In this document: piece by piece, positions 6,510-15,302 of the stretch
Layout: each line of letters begins with the position of its first letter
How positions within the stretch are numbered: position 1 is the first letter of the stretch
The notes under the pieces: generated by a model
Seen by the model: the letters and a program-made list of their open reading frames with translations, nothing else
What the model was told of the DNA's origin: nothing
Databases searched by the model: none
IMG/VR virus record: IMGVR_UViG_3300045999_001134
Coordinates: 1-38,763 of that record
DNA length: 38,763 nucleotides
Strand: one strand, 5' to 3'
Origin: a virus
Position numbers and translations under genes: made by a program

Positions 6510-7762
6510 CAGAGATTGTCATTCCTTACGAGCCGAGAGAACATCAGGTCATACTGCATGATGCGCTAGACAATAACCGCTTCGTTGTTGGAGTCATGCA
6601 CCGAAGATTCGGCAAAACTGTTGCCGCAATCAATCAACTGGTAAAACGGGCTATCGAGTGCAATCTAGAAGATCCTCGATACGCCTATGTAGCGCCAACG
6701 TATACACAAGCCAAGAGAATTGCGTTTGATTATTTAGTCAAGTACACAAGGCCTTTAGGGGCTTCCGTAAACATAGCTGAACTTAGGGTGGACTTCTGGG
6801 GTAGAAGAATCTCGCTTCATGGGGCGGATAACCCAGATTCACTACGGGGAACCTATTATGATGGGGTTGTTCTGGACGAGGTAGGGGATATGAACCCTAA
6901 AGTTTGGAACGAGGTATTGCGCCCTGCATTGACTGACCGATTAGGCTGGGCATTGTTTATTGGAACCCCTAAAGGAAATAACCATTTTAGGGAGTTTGCA
7001 GACCGGGCTAAAGAAACCGATGGTTGGGCTTACGTAGAGTTTAAGGCTAGTCAAACCAACATTATTCCGCAGTCAGAACTTAAATCTTCCCAACTTGAGA
7101 TGGGTGAAGATAGGTATCGGCAAGAGTTTGAATGCGACTTTAATTCTGCCATAGAAGGGAGCTATTTTGGGAAACTTATTAACGATCTTGAGAAACTTGG
7201 TCATATTAGCGATTTTCCTCGTGATGACTTGTGTCGCTCTTTTGCTGCTTGGGATCTTGGAATGGGTGATAGCACTACTATCTGGATTGCTCAACTGGCT
7301 GGAAAAGAAATTAGATTACTGGACTGCATCGAAAATCACGGGCAAGGACTAGACTGGTACGTTAACTGGCTGAGGGATAACAAGTATGAACAGTTTAACC
7401 AAATCCTTCCGCATGACGTACAAGTACGGGAACTTGGCACAGGTAAATCGCGTAAGGAAGTGCTTGAGGAGGCTGGGCTATCGATTACGGTTTGTCCACG
7501 TTTATCTGTGGCTGATGGCATACAAGCGGTCAGAAGACTTATTCCCCGGTGCTGGTTTCATCCCAAGACGAAGAACGGGCTTAATGCGCTAAGGAACTAC
7601 CGTCGGGAGCATGACGAGAAGCGCAATGTTTTCTATGAGAAACCTTTGCATGACTGGTCTAGCCACTACGCTGATGCCTTCAGATACCTTGCAATAGGGC
7701 TTGACGAGAGCGACGGTTCGTGGTCAACAACATTGCCAATTAAGACAAATTGGATTGTATAA
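6506..7762 (+). CDS. terL: Terminase large subunit (packaging ATPase/nuclease)
   Basis: A 418-residue motor protein of the Terminase_6 type, starting at GTG 6506. The ATPase has a Walker A-like MHRRFGKT at residues 31-38, Walker B VVLDE at 122-126 and a coupling segment FIGTPKGNNHF. The RNase H-like nuclease domain begins near D250 (AAWDLGMGDSTTIWI) and ends with the acidic HYADAFRYLAIG motif. It pumps DNA into the procapsid and cuts concatemers. The length is slightly short but normal for this type. It anchors the packaging module. Confidence 0.93.
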   Translation: MTEIVIPYEPREHQVILHDALDNNRFVVGVMHRRFGKTVAAINQLVKRAIECNLEDPRYAYVAPTYTQAKRIAFDYLVKYTRPLGASVNIAELRVDFWGRRISLHGADNPDSLRGTYYDGVVLDEVGDMNPKVWNEVLRPALTDRLGWALFIGTPKGNNHFREFADRAKETDGWAYVEFKASQTNIIPQSELKSSQLEMGEDRYRQEFECDFNSAIEGSYFGKLINDLEKLGHISDFPRDDLCRSFAAWDLGMGDSTTIWIAQLAGKEIRLLDCIENHGQGLDWYVNWLRDNKYEQFNQILPHDVQVRELGTGKSRKEVLEEAGLSITVCPRLSVADGIQAVRRLIPRCWFHPKTKNGLNALRNYRREHDEKRNVFYEKPLHDWSSHYADAFRYLAIGLDESDGSWSTTLPIKTNWIV

Positions 7763-7790
7763 TAGGCAAAATTTCCGTTAAGGATTTGCT

Positions 7791-9896
7791 ATGAAGATGG
7801 ATGAAGGTCAGATCAAGGGCATTCTTGAGAACGAAATCGACAATGCCATCGGTTACATTGAGACAGAGACTACCGAGCTACGACGCAAGGCTCTGGACTA
7901 TTACTTACGTAATCCTTACGGCAATGAGGTAGAAGGCCGTAGCCAGATCGTTACTGGTGAGGTAGCTGAGGCTATTGATGGTGCATTGCCACAACTTATC
8001 CGAGTCTTTACGACAACTGAGGATATTGTCTACTTTGAGCCTACTCGTCCAGAGGATGAGGAATCGGCTAAACAAGCCACAGACTACTGTAACTGGGTGT
8101 TCTATCGTGAGAACGATGGTCTATTGATCCTGCACAACTGGTTCAAAGATGCCTTGATGCAGAAGGTTGGCGTTGTCAAAGCGTACTGGGAAGAAAAGGA
8201 AGACGTTAAGACTGAGAAGTACGAGAACCTGAGCGAAGATGAACTGGCTATGCTCTTGTCTGATCCCGGCATTGAGGTGGTCGAACAGGAAGTCGAGTTC
8301 ATGGATGGCGGCATAGATATGATGGGTATGCCGATTCAGATCCCTAAGTTCGAGGTAAAGATCAAGAAGTCTAAGGAATACGGCTGCGTAAAGATTGAGA
8401 ACGTACCGCCAGAAGAATTCCTAATTAGCAAGTCGGCAAGAACTATTCAGGATAGCCCGTTTGTGGCTCATCGTCGCTTGATGACTCGTAGCGAGTTGAT
8501 TGCTATGGGCTTTAAGAAGAAGGTAGTTGAGGGCTTGCCTTCTTACGATGACTTGCAGTTTACGCCTGAGCGAGTAGCAAGGTTCTCTCAGGGTGAGCAG
8601 CCAGACGAGAACATCAGCCTAGATCCTGCAATGCAGGTCATTGAGGTATACGAGTGCTATATCTACATTGACGTTAACGGTGACGGTATCGCTGAGTTGC
8701 GTAAGATTCTGTACGCTGGCAGTGAGATTTTGGACGATGAGGAATGCGATGTAATCCCGTTTCATAGCCTGTGTCCTATTCCTATTCCGCATAAGTTCTT
8801 TGGTCAGTCGCTAGCTGATCGGACGATGGACATCCAGCTTATCAAGTCTACGGTTACCCGTCAGATGCTCGATAACCTGTACTTGACTAACAATGCCCGT
8901 CTTGGCGTAGTGGATGGTCAGGTCAACCTAGATGATGCGCTTAATGCAACACCCGGCGGTATTATCCGCATGAAGTCTCCCGGCGCTGTGATGCCGATTG
9001 AGGTTCCGTCTGTTACGGCTCAGGCATTCCCGATGCTGGAGTACATGGATCAGGTTCAGGCTAAGCGTACAGGTGTTAGCGACTCGCAACAAGGTCTTGA
9101 TCCGGATGTGCTCAATAACGTGAGTGCTACGGCTATTGCTGCGATGATGAAGTCTAACTCTGGCAAGCTGGAGTTGATTGCTCGTATCTTTGCTGAGACT
9201 GGCGTTAAGTCGCTGTTTAGAGGCATTTTGCACCTGCTTGGCAAGTATCAGGATGAGGCCAAGATTGTCCGTATGCGTGGCAAGTTTGTGACTTTTGATC
9301 CACGTACATGGGCTAATGAGTACGACGTATCGGTTAATGTTGGTCTGGGTTCAGGTGACCGTGAGCAGAAGCTGGCTATGCTGAATATGATTAGCCAGAA
9401 GCAAGAGCAGATCATTCAGGCTTATGGCCCATCGAATCCATTGGTTAGCGTTGCTCAGTACCGTGACACCTTGGCTCGTATGATTGAGGCTGCTGGCTTT
9501 AAGGATGCGTCTGTATTCCTTAACGAGATTAGTCCTGAGCAGAATGCTGCATTGTCTCAGCCACAGCCACCAACACCAGATGCACAGGCAGAAGTGGCTC
9601 AAATGCTAATGCAGGTAGAGCGTGAGAAGACACAAGCTAAGTCGCAGATTGATGCGGCTAAGTTGGATCTGGAGCGTCAGACATTGGAAGCAGAATATAC
9701 CCGTAAAGGTATAGAACTCCAGATGAAGCAGCAGAACGATGCGGCGGATATGCGTCTAAGGGAAGCAGAACTTGCGGTGAAACAGCTTCAGGCTATTCTA
9801 GCTATGGACATTGCTGACGAGGAATCCCGTAACAAGCAAGCCGATATTGTCTTAAAGGCAATCCGTGAGCTTGGCAATCTGAATAAGGTTATGTAA
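7791..9896 (+). CDS. Portal protein, P22/SU10-like size class
   Basis: A 701-residue protein directly after terL. The N-terminus (EVEGRSQIVTGEVAEAIDGALPQLIRVFT) and mid-region (PHKFFGQSLADRTMDIQLIKS, GVSDSQQGLDPDVLNN) are typical of large portals of short-tailed phages. Residues about 590-700 form a long, Gln/Glu/Lys-rich helical coil that would make the barrel helix. Twelve copies would form the DNA gate at one capsid vertex. An AAGGA site precedes ATG 7791; the ATG at 7797 is an alternative start. Confidence 0.92.
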   Translation: MKMDEGQIKGILENEIDNAIGYIETETTELRRKALDYYLRNPYGNEVEGRSQIVTGEVAEAIDGALPQLIRVFTTTEDIVYFEPTRPEDEESAKQATDYCNWVFYRENDGLLILHNWFKDALMQKVGVVKAYWEEKEDVKTEKYENLSEDELAMLLSDPGIEVVEQEVEFMDGGIDMMGMPIQIPKFEVKIKKSKEYGCVKIENVPPEEFLISKSARTIQDSPFVAHRRLMTRSELIAMGFKKKVVEGLPSYDDLQFTPERVARFSQGEQPDENISLDPAMQVIEVYECYIYIDVNGDGIAELRKILYAGSEILDDEECDVIPFHSLCPIPIPHKFFGQSLADRTMDIQLIKSTVTRQMLDNLYLTNNARLGVVDGQVNLDDALNATPGGIIRMKSPGAVMPIEVPSVTAQAFPMLEYMDQVQAKRTGVSDSQQGLDPDVLNNVSATAIAAMMKSNSGKLELIARIFAETGVKSLFRGILHLLGKYQDEAKIVRMRGKFVTFDPRTWANEYDVSVNVGLGSGDREQKLAMLNMISQKQEQIIQAYGPSNPLVSVAQYRDTLARMIEAAGFKDASVFLNEISPEQNAALSQPQPPTPDAQAEVAQMLMQVEREKTQAKSQIDAAKLDLERQTLEAEYTRKGIELQMKQQNDAADMRLREAELAVKQLQAILAMDIADEESRNKQADIVLKAIRELGNLNKVM

Positions 9897-10126
9897 TGGA
9901 TAAATCAGCATGGGCTGAACATATGCTACGAGACGAGTGGTTCCAAGAGATGATGCAGGAACTACGCTCGGTAGAGATTAACAAGTTTGCAATGAGCGAT
10001 ATGAACGATAAAGAGGTACGTGAGAACGCTTATATGCAACTTAGGGCATTGGAATTGATAGAGACTTACTTAGAGGGACTTGTTTCTCAGAAGCTCATAG
10101 ATGAGAAGCGGTTAAAGATTTTGTAA
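9896..10126 (+). CDS. Small helical protein between portal and scaffold
   Basis: A 76-residue all-helical protein starting in a TAATG overlap with the portal gene (WAEHMLRDEWFQEMMQELR, ALELIETYLEGLVSQK). Position and size suggest a minor head-assembly factor. I recognise no family and see no functional motif. Confidence 0.7.
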   Translation: MDKSAWAEHMLRDEWFQEMMQELRSVEINKFAMSDMNDKEVRENAYMQLRALELIETYLEGLVSQKLIDEKRLKIL

Positions 10127-10201
10127 CCCGAATCGGGCGGTTCCCGATATAATTTAGGAAATATATATGAGCGATACTCAGGGCACGACTCCCGAATCGG
10201 G
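10127..10201 (+). repeat. Two copies of the palindrome CCCGAATCGGG
   Basis: The identical 11-base near-palindrome CCCGAATCGGG occurs at 10127-10137 and 10191-10201, on both sides of the putative scaffold promoter and ribosome site, the second one inside the scaffold coding start. TTCCCGA at 10141-10147 is a partial third copy. This may be an operator pair or an RNA hairpin element. Confidence 0.5.
10148..10153 (+). promoter_or_regulatory. Possible -10 element upstream of scaffold/capsid genes
   Basis: A perfect TATAAT lies 14 bases before the scaffold ATG. There is no good -35 at normal spacing (TTGTAA at 10121 is 21 bases away). A late or activator-dependent promoter is possible; chance cannot be excluded. 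Confidence 0.3.
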
Positions 10202-11153
10202 AAATGCGGAGTTAACTGTAGGTGGTGCAGCTAACGCTATTTTGGGTCTTATGGGCAGTGACGAGGGCTCCGAACCGGAACAACCTGAAGCACAGACCGA
10301 AGCCAACGATAGCGAGGCCGAATCTGATGAGCCTGAATCTTATGAATCAGACGAGTCAGAGGTAGAACAAGATGATGAAAGTGATGAGCAAGAGGAGCCT
10401 CCGAAATACCGGGTTAAAGCCGCTGGTGAGGAACGTGAGGTAACCCTAGACGAGCTAATCAAGTCTTATCAACTTGGCACAGACTATACAAAGAAATCGC
10501 AAGCCGTAGCTGAGGAGCGCAAGGCGGTTGAAGCAGAGCGCCAGCGTATCGATGAAGCTAGACAACTTCGAGATCAGTATGCGGATAGGTTGCAGGTTAT
10601 AGAGCAGATGCTCAACCAGCAGCCGCAAGAGGAGAATCTGGATTACCTTAAAGAGAATGACCCGATTGGGTACGCTGTTAAGGTTGCAGAACTCTCTCAG
10701 CGGGAAAAGCAATTAGCTCAAGTTCAGGCCGAACGTCAGCGAATTGCACAGCAGCAGGAAATGGAACGTCAGGAGCAGCTTGGTCATGTAGTACAGGCCG
10801 AAGCTCGTAAGCTGGCAGAGGCAATTCCTGAGTATGCTGATCCGCAGAAGGGTGAAACAATCAGGCAGCAGCTACGGGAGTTTGGCTTAAAGGCTGGTTT
10901 CTCTGATGGCGAATTAGCGAATGTTTATGATTCGCGGGCAGTTCTGACGCTATACAAGGCAATGCAGTATGACAAGTTACAGTCTGCAAAGCCGGGCATA
11001 ACGAAGAAGGTTAGTGAAGCTCCGAAGGTAATTAAGTCGGGTGTTTCTCAGCCTCGTGATAGCCAGAGCGAGGAATTGCGTAAGTTAAAGGCGCGAGCAA
11101 AGCAATCCGGAAGGGTCGCTGATGCCGCAAGAGCATTTGAGAAATTCTTATAG
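10167..11153 (+). CDS. Capsid scaffolding protein
   Basis: A 328-residue protein between portal and capsid genes. Residues about 30-75 are extremely acidic (runs of Glu, Asp, Ser). A short conserved region follows (YRVKAAGEEREVTLDELI, then SYQLGTDYTKKSQ). Residues about 110-210 are a long Gln/Glu/Arg coiled coil, and the C-terminus is basic. This composition and order match scaffolds of SU10-like and related heads, which template procapsid assembly and then leave. AGGAAATATAT precedes the ATG. Confidence 0.85.
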   Translation: MSDTQGTTPESGNAELTVGGAANAILGLMGSDEGSEPEQPEAQTEANDSEAESDEPESYESDESEVEQDDESDEQEEPPKYRVKAAGEEREVTLDELIKSYQLGTDYTKKSQAVAEERKAVEAERQRIDEARQLRDQYADRLQVIEQMLNQQPQEENLDYLKENDPIGYAVKVAELSQREKQLAQVQAERQRIAQQQEMERQEQLGHVVQAEARKLAEAIPEYADPQKGETIRQQLREFGLKAGFSDGELANVYDSRAVLTLYKAMQYDKLQSAKPGITKKVSEAPKVIKSGVSQPRDSQSEELRKLKARAKQSGRVADAARAFEKFL

Positions 11154-11165
11154 GAGTAGTTAATC

Positions 11166-12110
11166 ATGGCAACATTTACCGCACACAGCGCTATTGGTCA
11201 GCGCGAAGATTTGACCGACATCATCTATGACATCTCGCCAACTGAGACACCATTCATGTCTTCTATTGGCAAGACTAAAGCTACTGCTGTTTATCACGAG
11301 TGGCAGACTGACTCGCTGGCTGCTGCTACCACTGCTAACGCTGCTGTTGAAGGCGCTGATGCAAGCTCCGCAACCCTGTCACCTACCGTTCGTCTGGGTA
11401 ACTACACTCAGATCGTTCAGAAGACTGTTCAGGTTTCCGGTACTCTGGATGCAGTGAACAAGGCTGGTCGTAAGTCTGAAAAGGCTTATCAGTTGGCTAA
11501 GGCTTCCGCTGAACTCAAGCGCGATCTGGAAACCATCCTGTTGGCTAATCAGGGTCGTTCGGCTGGTACTTCGACAACTGCCCGTAAGCTGGGTTCGCTG
11601 CTGTCGTGGATCAAGACCAATAGCTCGGTTGGTTCGGGTGGTTCTGATCCTGCAACTATCGGCGTATCGACTCGTACTGACGGTACACAGCGTACTTTCA
11701 CCGAGACTCTGCTGAAGACTGTTGTTGCTGAGGTGTTTGATTCGGGTGGTTCGCCTAAGATTCTGATGGTTGGCTCTGCTGGTAAGCAGAAGGTTTCGTC
11801 GTTTGCTGGTATCGCTGCACAGCGTTACATGGCTCCCGGTAACACACCAACCACTATCGTCGGCGCTGCTGATGTCTATATGTCGGATTTCTCGACAATT
11901 TCTGTGGTTCCTAACCGCTTTATGCGTAATCGTGACGCTCTGATTATCGATCCAGAATACGCAGCTTTGGCATATCTGCGTCCTTTCCAGACTAATGATC
12001 TGGCTAAGACCGGCGATAGCGAGAATACTCAGCTTCTGGCTGAAGTTACTATTGAAATCAAGAACGAGGCTGCTCACGGCATTATCGCTGACCTTGATAT
12101 GTCTCTGTAA
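11166..12110 (+). CDS. Major capsid protein, SU10/DUF5309 type
   Basis: A 314-residue HK97-fold capsid protein. The start pattern (IGQREDLTDIIYDISPTETPFMSSIGK) and the segments VYHEWQTDSLAAA and VQVSGTLDAVNKAG are hallmark regions of DUF5309 (SU10-like) capsid proteins. The downstream part includes ILMVGSAGKQKVSSFAG and a C-terminal LLAEVTIEIKNEAAHG. Codon use is noticeably more C-ending and better biased than in neighbouring genes, as expected for the most abundant product. An AGGAGTAGTTAATC site precedes the ATG. Confidence 0.95.
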   Translation: MATFTAHSAIGQREDLTDIIYDISPTETPFMSSIGKTKATAVYHEWQTDSLAAATTANAAVEGADASSATLSPTVRLGNYTQIVQKTVQVSGTLDAVNKAGRKSEKAYQLAKASAELKRDLETILLANQGRSAGTSTTARKLGSLLSWIKTNSSVGSGGSDPATIGVSTRTDGTQRTFTETLLKTVVAEVFDSGGSPKILMVGSAGKQKVSSFAGIAAQRYMAPGNTPTTIVGAADVYMSDFSTISVVPNRFMRNRDALIIDPEYAALAYLRPFQTNDLAKTGDSENTQLLAEVTIEIKNEAAHGIIADLDMSL

Positions 12111-12122
12111 TTAAGTAGCAAA

Positions 12123-12148
12123 TAGCCCCTGCCTAACGGTGGGGGCTA
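12123..12148 (+). terminator. Strong hairpin after the capsid gene
   Basis: An 11-base-pair stem (TAGCCCC with GGGGCTA, extended inward through two G-U pairs) closes a UAAC loop 12 bases after the capsid stop. There is no U-tract, so it may be a partial terminator or a 3' stabiliser that sets capsid mRNA level above downstream genes. Confidence 0.6.
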
Positions 12149-12166
12149 CCTACAACTAAGGAATTT

Positions 12167-12469
12167 ATGAGCAACCCGATACGGACTCAGACAGTACATG
12201 CAGACGGTGATGGCGGCATAATCATCGAAACAAAACAGGACGTTACCGAAATCATTGAGGCTAACAAAGCTCAATTAGATTTTGATAAGCAGCGCAAAGG
12301 TCATTTAAACGAACTTCATCACGTAGCTAGAATCCCATTCACGGTGATTGATGTACTTAATCAACGTGGAATAATGAAGGGATTTCAGGTCGTGGATGAT
12401 GTTGGATTTGCTAAATGGCTAAACGATCCTGAAAATGCTATCTGGAAAACGTATCGAGGAACAATATGA
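12167..12469 (+). CDS. Hypothetical structural-region protein
   Basis: A 100-residue protein that starts 57 bases after the capsid stop and ends in an ATGA overlap with the next gene. It has an acidic N-terminus and the segment ARIPFTVIDVLNQRGIMKGF, followed by DDVGFAKWLNDPENAIWKT. Similar short proteins occur after capsid genes of environmental phages. A head role is possible; no domain is recognised. Confidence 0.65.
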   Translation: MSNPIRTQTVHADGDGGIIIETKQDVTEIIEANKAQLDFDKQRKGHLNELHHVARIPFTVIDVLNQRGIMKGFQVVDDVGFAKWLNDPENAIWKTYRGTI

Positions 12470-13119
12470 GAGTTGGTGTTTGTGTCCCATGCCGGGATGA
12501 GGTTCATACAGGTTTTGCTTTCGACTTCGCAAAGATGGCAGCACACGATGCTTCCGTTAGATGCAAGGACGGTAAAGGTGGACTAAGCCTTTACACAATG
12601 CCGGGAACCTTGATCTTTGACCAGCGTGAGAAGTTGGCAGAAGTTGCTTTAAAGGAAGGCTGTGATGCTGTCCTGTTTATCGACAGTGACATGAGATTCC
12701 CGCCTGACATAATTACAATTCTGCTAAGTCGTAATGTGCCGATTGTTGGGGTGAATGCTACAACAAGACGCAAGCCGGTGACACCTACGGCTAAGTTAAT
12801 GACGAAGTACATGGATGGCGAAACCTTGGTGCATAAGTGGGAAAACATAGACTCTCGCGGCAAACAAGGGATTGAGGAAGTGACAGCGGTTGGCTTTGGT
12901 GCTGTGATGATCCGCAAAGAGGTATTTGAGAAGACAGGACGGCCTTGGTTTGATGCTGGCTGGGGTAGTAGTGGTGTATGTGGTGAGGATGTCTATTTCT
13001 GCGTTAAAGCCGGTTCTGAGGGCTTTCAGACGTATGTAGACCATGAGTTATCGATGCACATCCGGCACATTGGCACTTACGAGTATGGCTGGAAAGATTT
13101 TGAGCAATTAGAGGAATAA
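12466..13119 (+). CDS. Glycosyltransferase-like protein embedded in the head operon
   Basis: A 217-residue GT-A-type protein. The first strand is RVGVCVPCRDEVHTGFA. The acidic DSD motif at residues 73-75 (AVLFIDSDMRFPPDI) would bind metal and nucleotide sugar. Later elements include VTAVGFGAVMIRKEVFEK and GEDVYFCVKAG, a typical acceptor-side catalytic ED region. It lies between the capsid and adaptor genes, so capsid or tail glycosylation is an attractive guess. This is the second glycosyltransferase in the genome. Confidence 0.75.
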   Translation: MRVGVCVPCRDEVHTGFAFDFAKMAAHDASVRCKDGKGGLSLYTMPGTLIFDQREKLAEVALKEGCDAVLFIDSDMRFPPDIITILLSRNVPIVGVNATTRRKPVTPTAKLMTKYMDGETLVHKWENIDSRGKQGIEEVTAVGFGAVMIRKEVFEKTGRPWFDAGWGSSGVCGEDVYFCVKAGSEGFQTYVDHELSMHIRHIGTYEYGWKDFEQLEE

Positions 13120-13120
13120 C

Positions 13121-13741
13121 ATGGCGTTTACTAGCTACTCGGAACTAAAGACTACGATAGCAAATTACCTTGCTCGTAGCGATCTAACGTCGGTTATCCC
13201 TGACTTTATCCGACTAGCTGAGACACGGTTACAGCGAGATATTAGAACCCGTCAGATGCTGGTTGTGGCTACGGCAACAACTACTGGCGGTGATTCAACT
13301 GTTGGACTCCCGACAGACTTCCTAGAGATGCGCGATATTCATCTCAACACGACTCCGGTTACAACCCTGCGCTACAAGGCTCCTAACAGCTTCTACGAGA
13401 CTTCTAGGGCTACTGAGAGTGGTAAGCCAGTGGACTACACGGTGCTTGGCTCTGAGATGCAGCTAGCCCCGATTCCAGACACATCATACACACTGCAAAT
13501 GCTGTACTACGGTAAGCCTACCGTATTGAGTGACAGCACTGCTTCTAACGTATTCCTTGCAAATTATCCTGATGCGCTGTTGTATGCGTCTTTGGCTGAG
13601 GCAGAGCCGTATCTGATGAATGATGCAAGGGTTCAGACTTGGGCTGCTCTGTATGAGCGTGCAATCACTGCAATCAATACATCTGACCAGTCTAGTGAGT
13701 ACAGTGGTCAACCTATGTCAATGTCTTATAACGTGAGGTAA
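13121..13741 (+). CDS. Head-tail adaptor protein (SU10/P22 gp4-like)
   Basis: A 206-residue protein with an N-terminal helical region (YSELKTTIANYLARSDLTSVIPDFIRLAETRLQRD) and a beta region (DFLEMRDIHLNTTPVTTLRY, YTVLGSEMQLAPIPD). This pattern is standard for adaptor proteins that form a dodecameric ring beneath the portal in short-tailed phages. Its position, downstream of portal and capsid and upstream of tail genes, agrees. A 14-residue Ser/Gly-rich tail ends the protein. Confidence 0.85.
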   Translation: MAFTSYSELKTTIANYLARSDLTSVIPDFIRLAETRLQRDIRTRQMLVVATATTTGGDSTVGLPTDFLEMRDIHLNTTPVTTLRYKAPNSFYETSRATESGKPVDYTVLGSEMQLAPIPDTSYTLQMLYYGKPTVLSDSTASNVFLANYPDALLYASLAEAEPYLMNDARVQTWAALYERAITAINTSDQSSEYSGQPMSMSYNVR

Positions 13742-13745
13742 ATCT

Positions 13746-14293
13746 GTGAAACATTGCTCAAAATGCAATGTTAGTAAGCCTTTAGAGATGTTTTCTAAAT
13801 GTGCTGCAAATAAGGATGGGTTGCATCGCTGGTGCAAGGATTGCGCTAAAGTTGCAAAAAAAAATGGTACGATAAAAATGCTGAATCAGAACGTGCTAAA
13901 GCAATGTAATATCATTATGATAACTATGAAAAAAACAAAGAATATAAGATTAAAAAAGCCAACGAATGGCAAAACAAGAACAAGGAAAGATATAAAGCAA
14001 TAGCTAAAAAATGTTATGAGAAAACAAAATATACAAAGTTTTCTTGGCAAGCATTAGCAAGGGCAGCAAAACGAAATGCTGTACCTACATGGATAAATGA
14101 AGCATTAAAAGAACAGATACAAAATTTTTACATTGAGGCTAGGTTAAAAACTAAGGAAACTAGGACTAAATATGAGGTAGATCACATAGTTCCTTTAATG
14201 GGTAAAAACGTATGTGGATTACACGTTCCTTGGAATTTAAGAGTTATTACCCAGTTTGAAAACCGCAGCAAAAGAAACAAATTCGAGGAGTAG
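13746..14293 (+). pseudogene. Broken HNH homing endonuclease gene
   Basis: The first frame from GTG 13746 gives a zinc-like N-terminus (HCSKCNVSKPLEMFSKC, HRWCKDCAK). At the A9 run (13856-13864) the reading must slip to the next frame to continue as KWYDKNAESERAKAM. That frame then hits an in-frame TAA at 13907-13909. Beyond it the same frame is open to TAG 14291-14293 and encodes the HNH core (YEVDHIVPLMGKNVCGLH, WNLRVIT, ENRSKRNK). The locus therefore has two lesions, one frameshift and one nonsense. Homing endonucleases often decay like this after fixation. The gene is A+T-rich. A sequencing error in the A-run could explain the shift but not the stop codon. Confidence 0.8.
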
Positions 14294-14295
14294 TC

Positions 14296-14682
14296 ATGGC
14301 AGAAATGAGTAATTTTTTAGAGACAGCGCTAATTAACGCCACGTTGCGTAACACGAGCTATACAAGCCCTGCGACTGTTTATGTCGGTCTTTACACAAGC
14401 GATCCTACAGATGCTAATACTGGTACAGAAGTTTCTGGTGGTTCTTATGCTCGGACTGCTGTTACTTTTGGCTCTCCCAGCAATGGCACTAGTACCAACA
14501 GTGCTGCGGTTGAGTTCCCGCAAGCCACAGGATCATGGGGAACCGTAGCCTATATCGGTATTCTGGACGCTTCTACTAGCGGTAACCTGCTGTATCACAC
14601 TGCTTTGGACGTATCCAAGACGATTGATACTGGCGATATTTTCAAGATTGCTATCGGCTCGTTGTCTGTGAACCTGAGCTAA
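14296..14682 (+). CDS. Virion decoration / tail fibre-associated protein (Gp80-like)
   Basis: A 128-residue beta-rich protein. The motif VYVGLYTSDPTDANTGTEVSGG followed by SYARTAVTF is shared with a widespread phage family usually called Gp80-like tail-fibre proteins, an assignment I make from memory of the pattern. The C-terminal half (WGTVAYIGILDA, LLYHTALDVSKTIDTGD) fits. The AGGAGTAGTC site before the ATG lies at the end of the broken HNH gene. Confidence 0.7.
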   Translation: MAEMSNFLETALINATLRNTSYTSPATVYVGLYTSDPTDANTGTEVSGGSYARTAVTFGSPSNGTSTNSAAVEFPQATGSWGTVAYIGILDASTSGNLLYHTALDVSKTIDTGDIFKIAIGSLSVNLS

Positions 14683-14691
14683 GGAAGATAA

Positions 14692-14973
14692 ATGTCTACT
14701 ATCGTTACACGGGCTGGCAAAGGTAGTGCGCTTACTCATAACGAGGTAGATGCAAACTTTGTCAATTTAAACACAGACAAGATACAATCAGGTGACACTG
14801 TTGGCAGTCTTATAATACTAAGTGCGACTATCTCTGGTGGTTCGATTACAGGGATTACGGATTTAGCGGTTGCTGATGGTGGCACTGGTGCTAGTACGGT
14901 AGCAGGAGCGCAAACAAACTTGCAAGTTGATCCTGCTGGAACTGCTGTAGCTCTGGCGATTGCATTGGGTTAA
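14692..14973 (+). CDS. Tail-fibre-like adaptor protein
   Basis: A 93-residue protein with the fibre N-terminal pattern LTHNEVDANFVNLNTDKI, then a beta-repeat zone (ATISGGSITGITDLAVADGG, TGAST). Such short proteins look like a detached N-terminal or shaft unit of a tail fibre. It is followed two bases later by another virion gene. Confidence 0.65.
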   Translation: MSTIVTRAGKGSALTHNEVDANFVNLNTDKIQSGDTVGSLIILSATISGGSITGITDLAVADGGTGASTVAGAQTNLQVDPAGTAVALAIALG

Positions 14974-14975
14974 TT

Positions 14976-15302
14976 ATGTCTAATACCTTCAAGAATTACT
15001 TTTCAAAAGATGTAGGTACTTCAGCAGCGACAGTTTATACCTGCCCATCTGCTACACAGACTACAGTTATTGGGTTGTCTGTTGCTAATACTTCAGCATC
15101 GCCTATTACGACTGACGTATACATTACATCTAGCTCGGTTGATTACTACCTGATTAAGTCAGGTGTTGTCCCGGTTGGTGGTTCGCTAGTTGTGGTTGGT
15201 GGAGATCAGAAGGTTGTACTAGAAGCAGCAGATGTTCTCAAAGTATTAACAAGTGCAGCTACTAGTGCGGATGTTGTGGCATCTGTTCTGGAGATTTCTT
15301 AA
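14976..15302 (+). CDS. Beta-sandwich virion protein
   Basis: A 108-residue all-beta protein (alternating small and hydrophobic residues: TTVIGLSVANTSASPITTDVY, GGSLVVVGGDQKVVLEAADV). It resembles short immunoglobulin-like or baseplate-decorating proteins in environmental short-tailed phages. It ends in a TAATG overlap with the next fibre gene. Confidence 0.6.
   Translation: MSNTFKNYFSKDVGTSAATVYTCPSATQTTVIGLSVANTSASPITTDVYITSSSVDYYLIKSGVVPVGGSLVVVGGDQKVVLEAADVLKVLTSAATSADVVASVLEIS

Noticed and set aside
11379-12077. 232-residue minus-strand ORF opposite the capsid gene
   Set aside because: It is a shadow of the strongly biased capsid codons, with no family resemblance or ribosome site.
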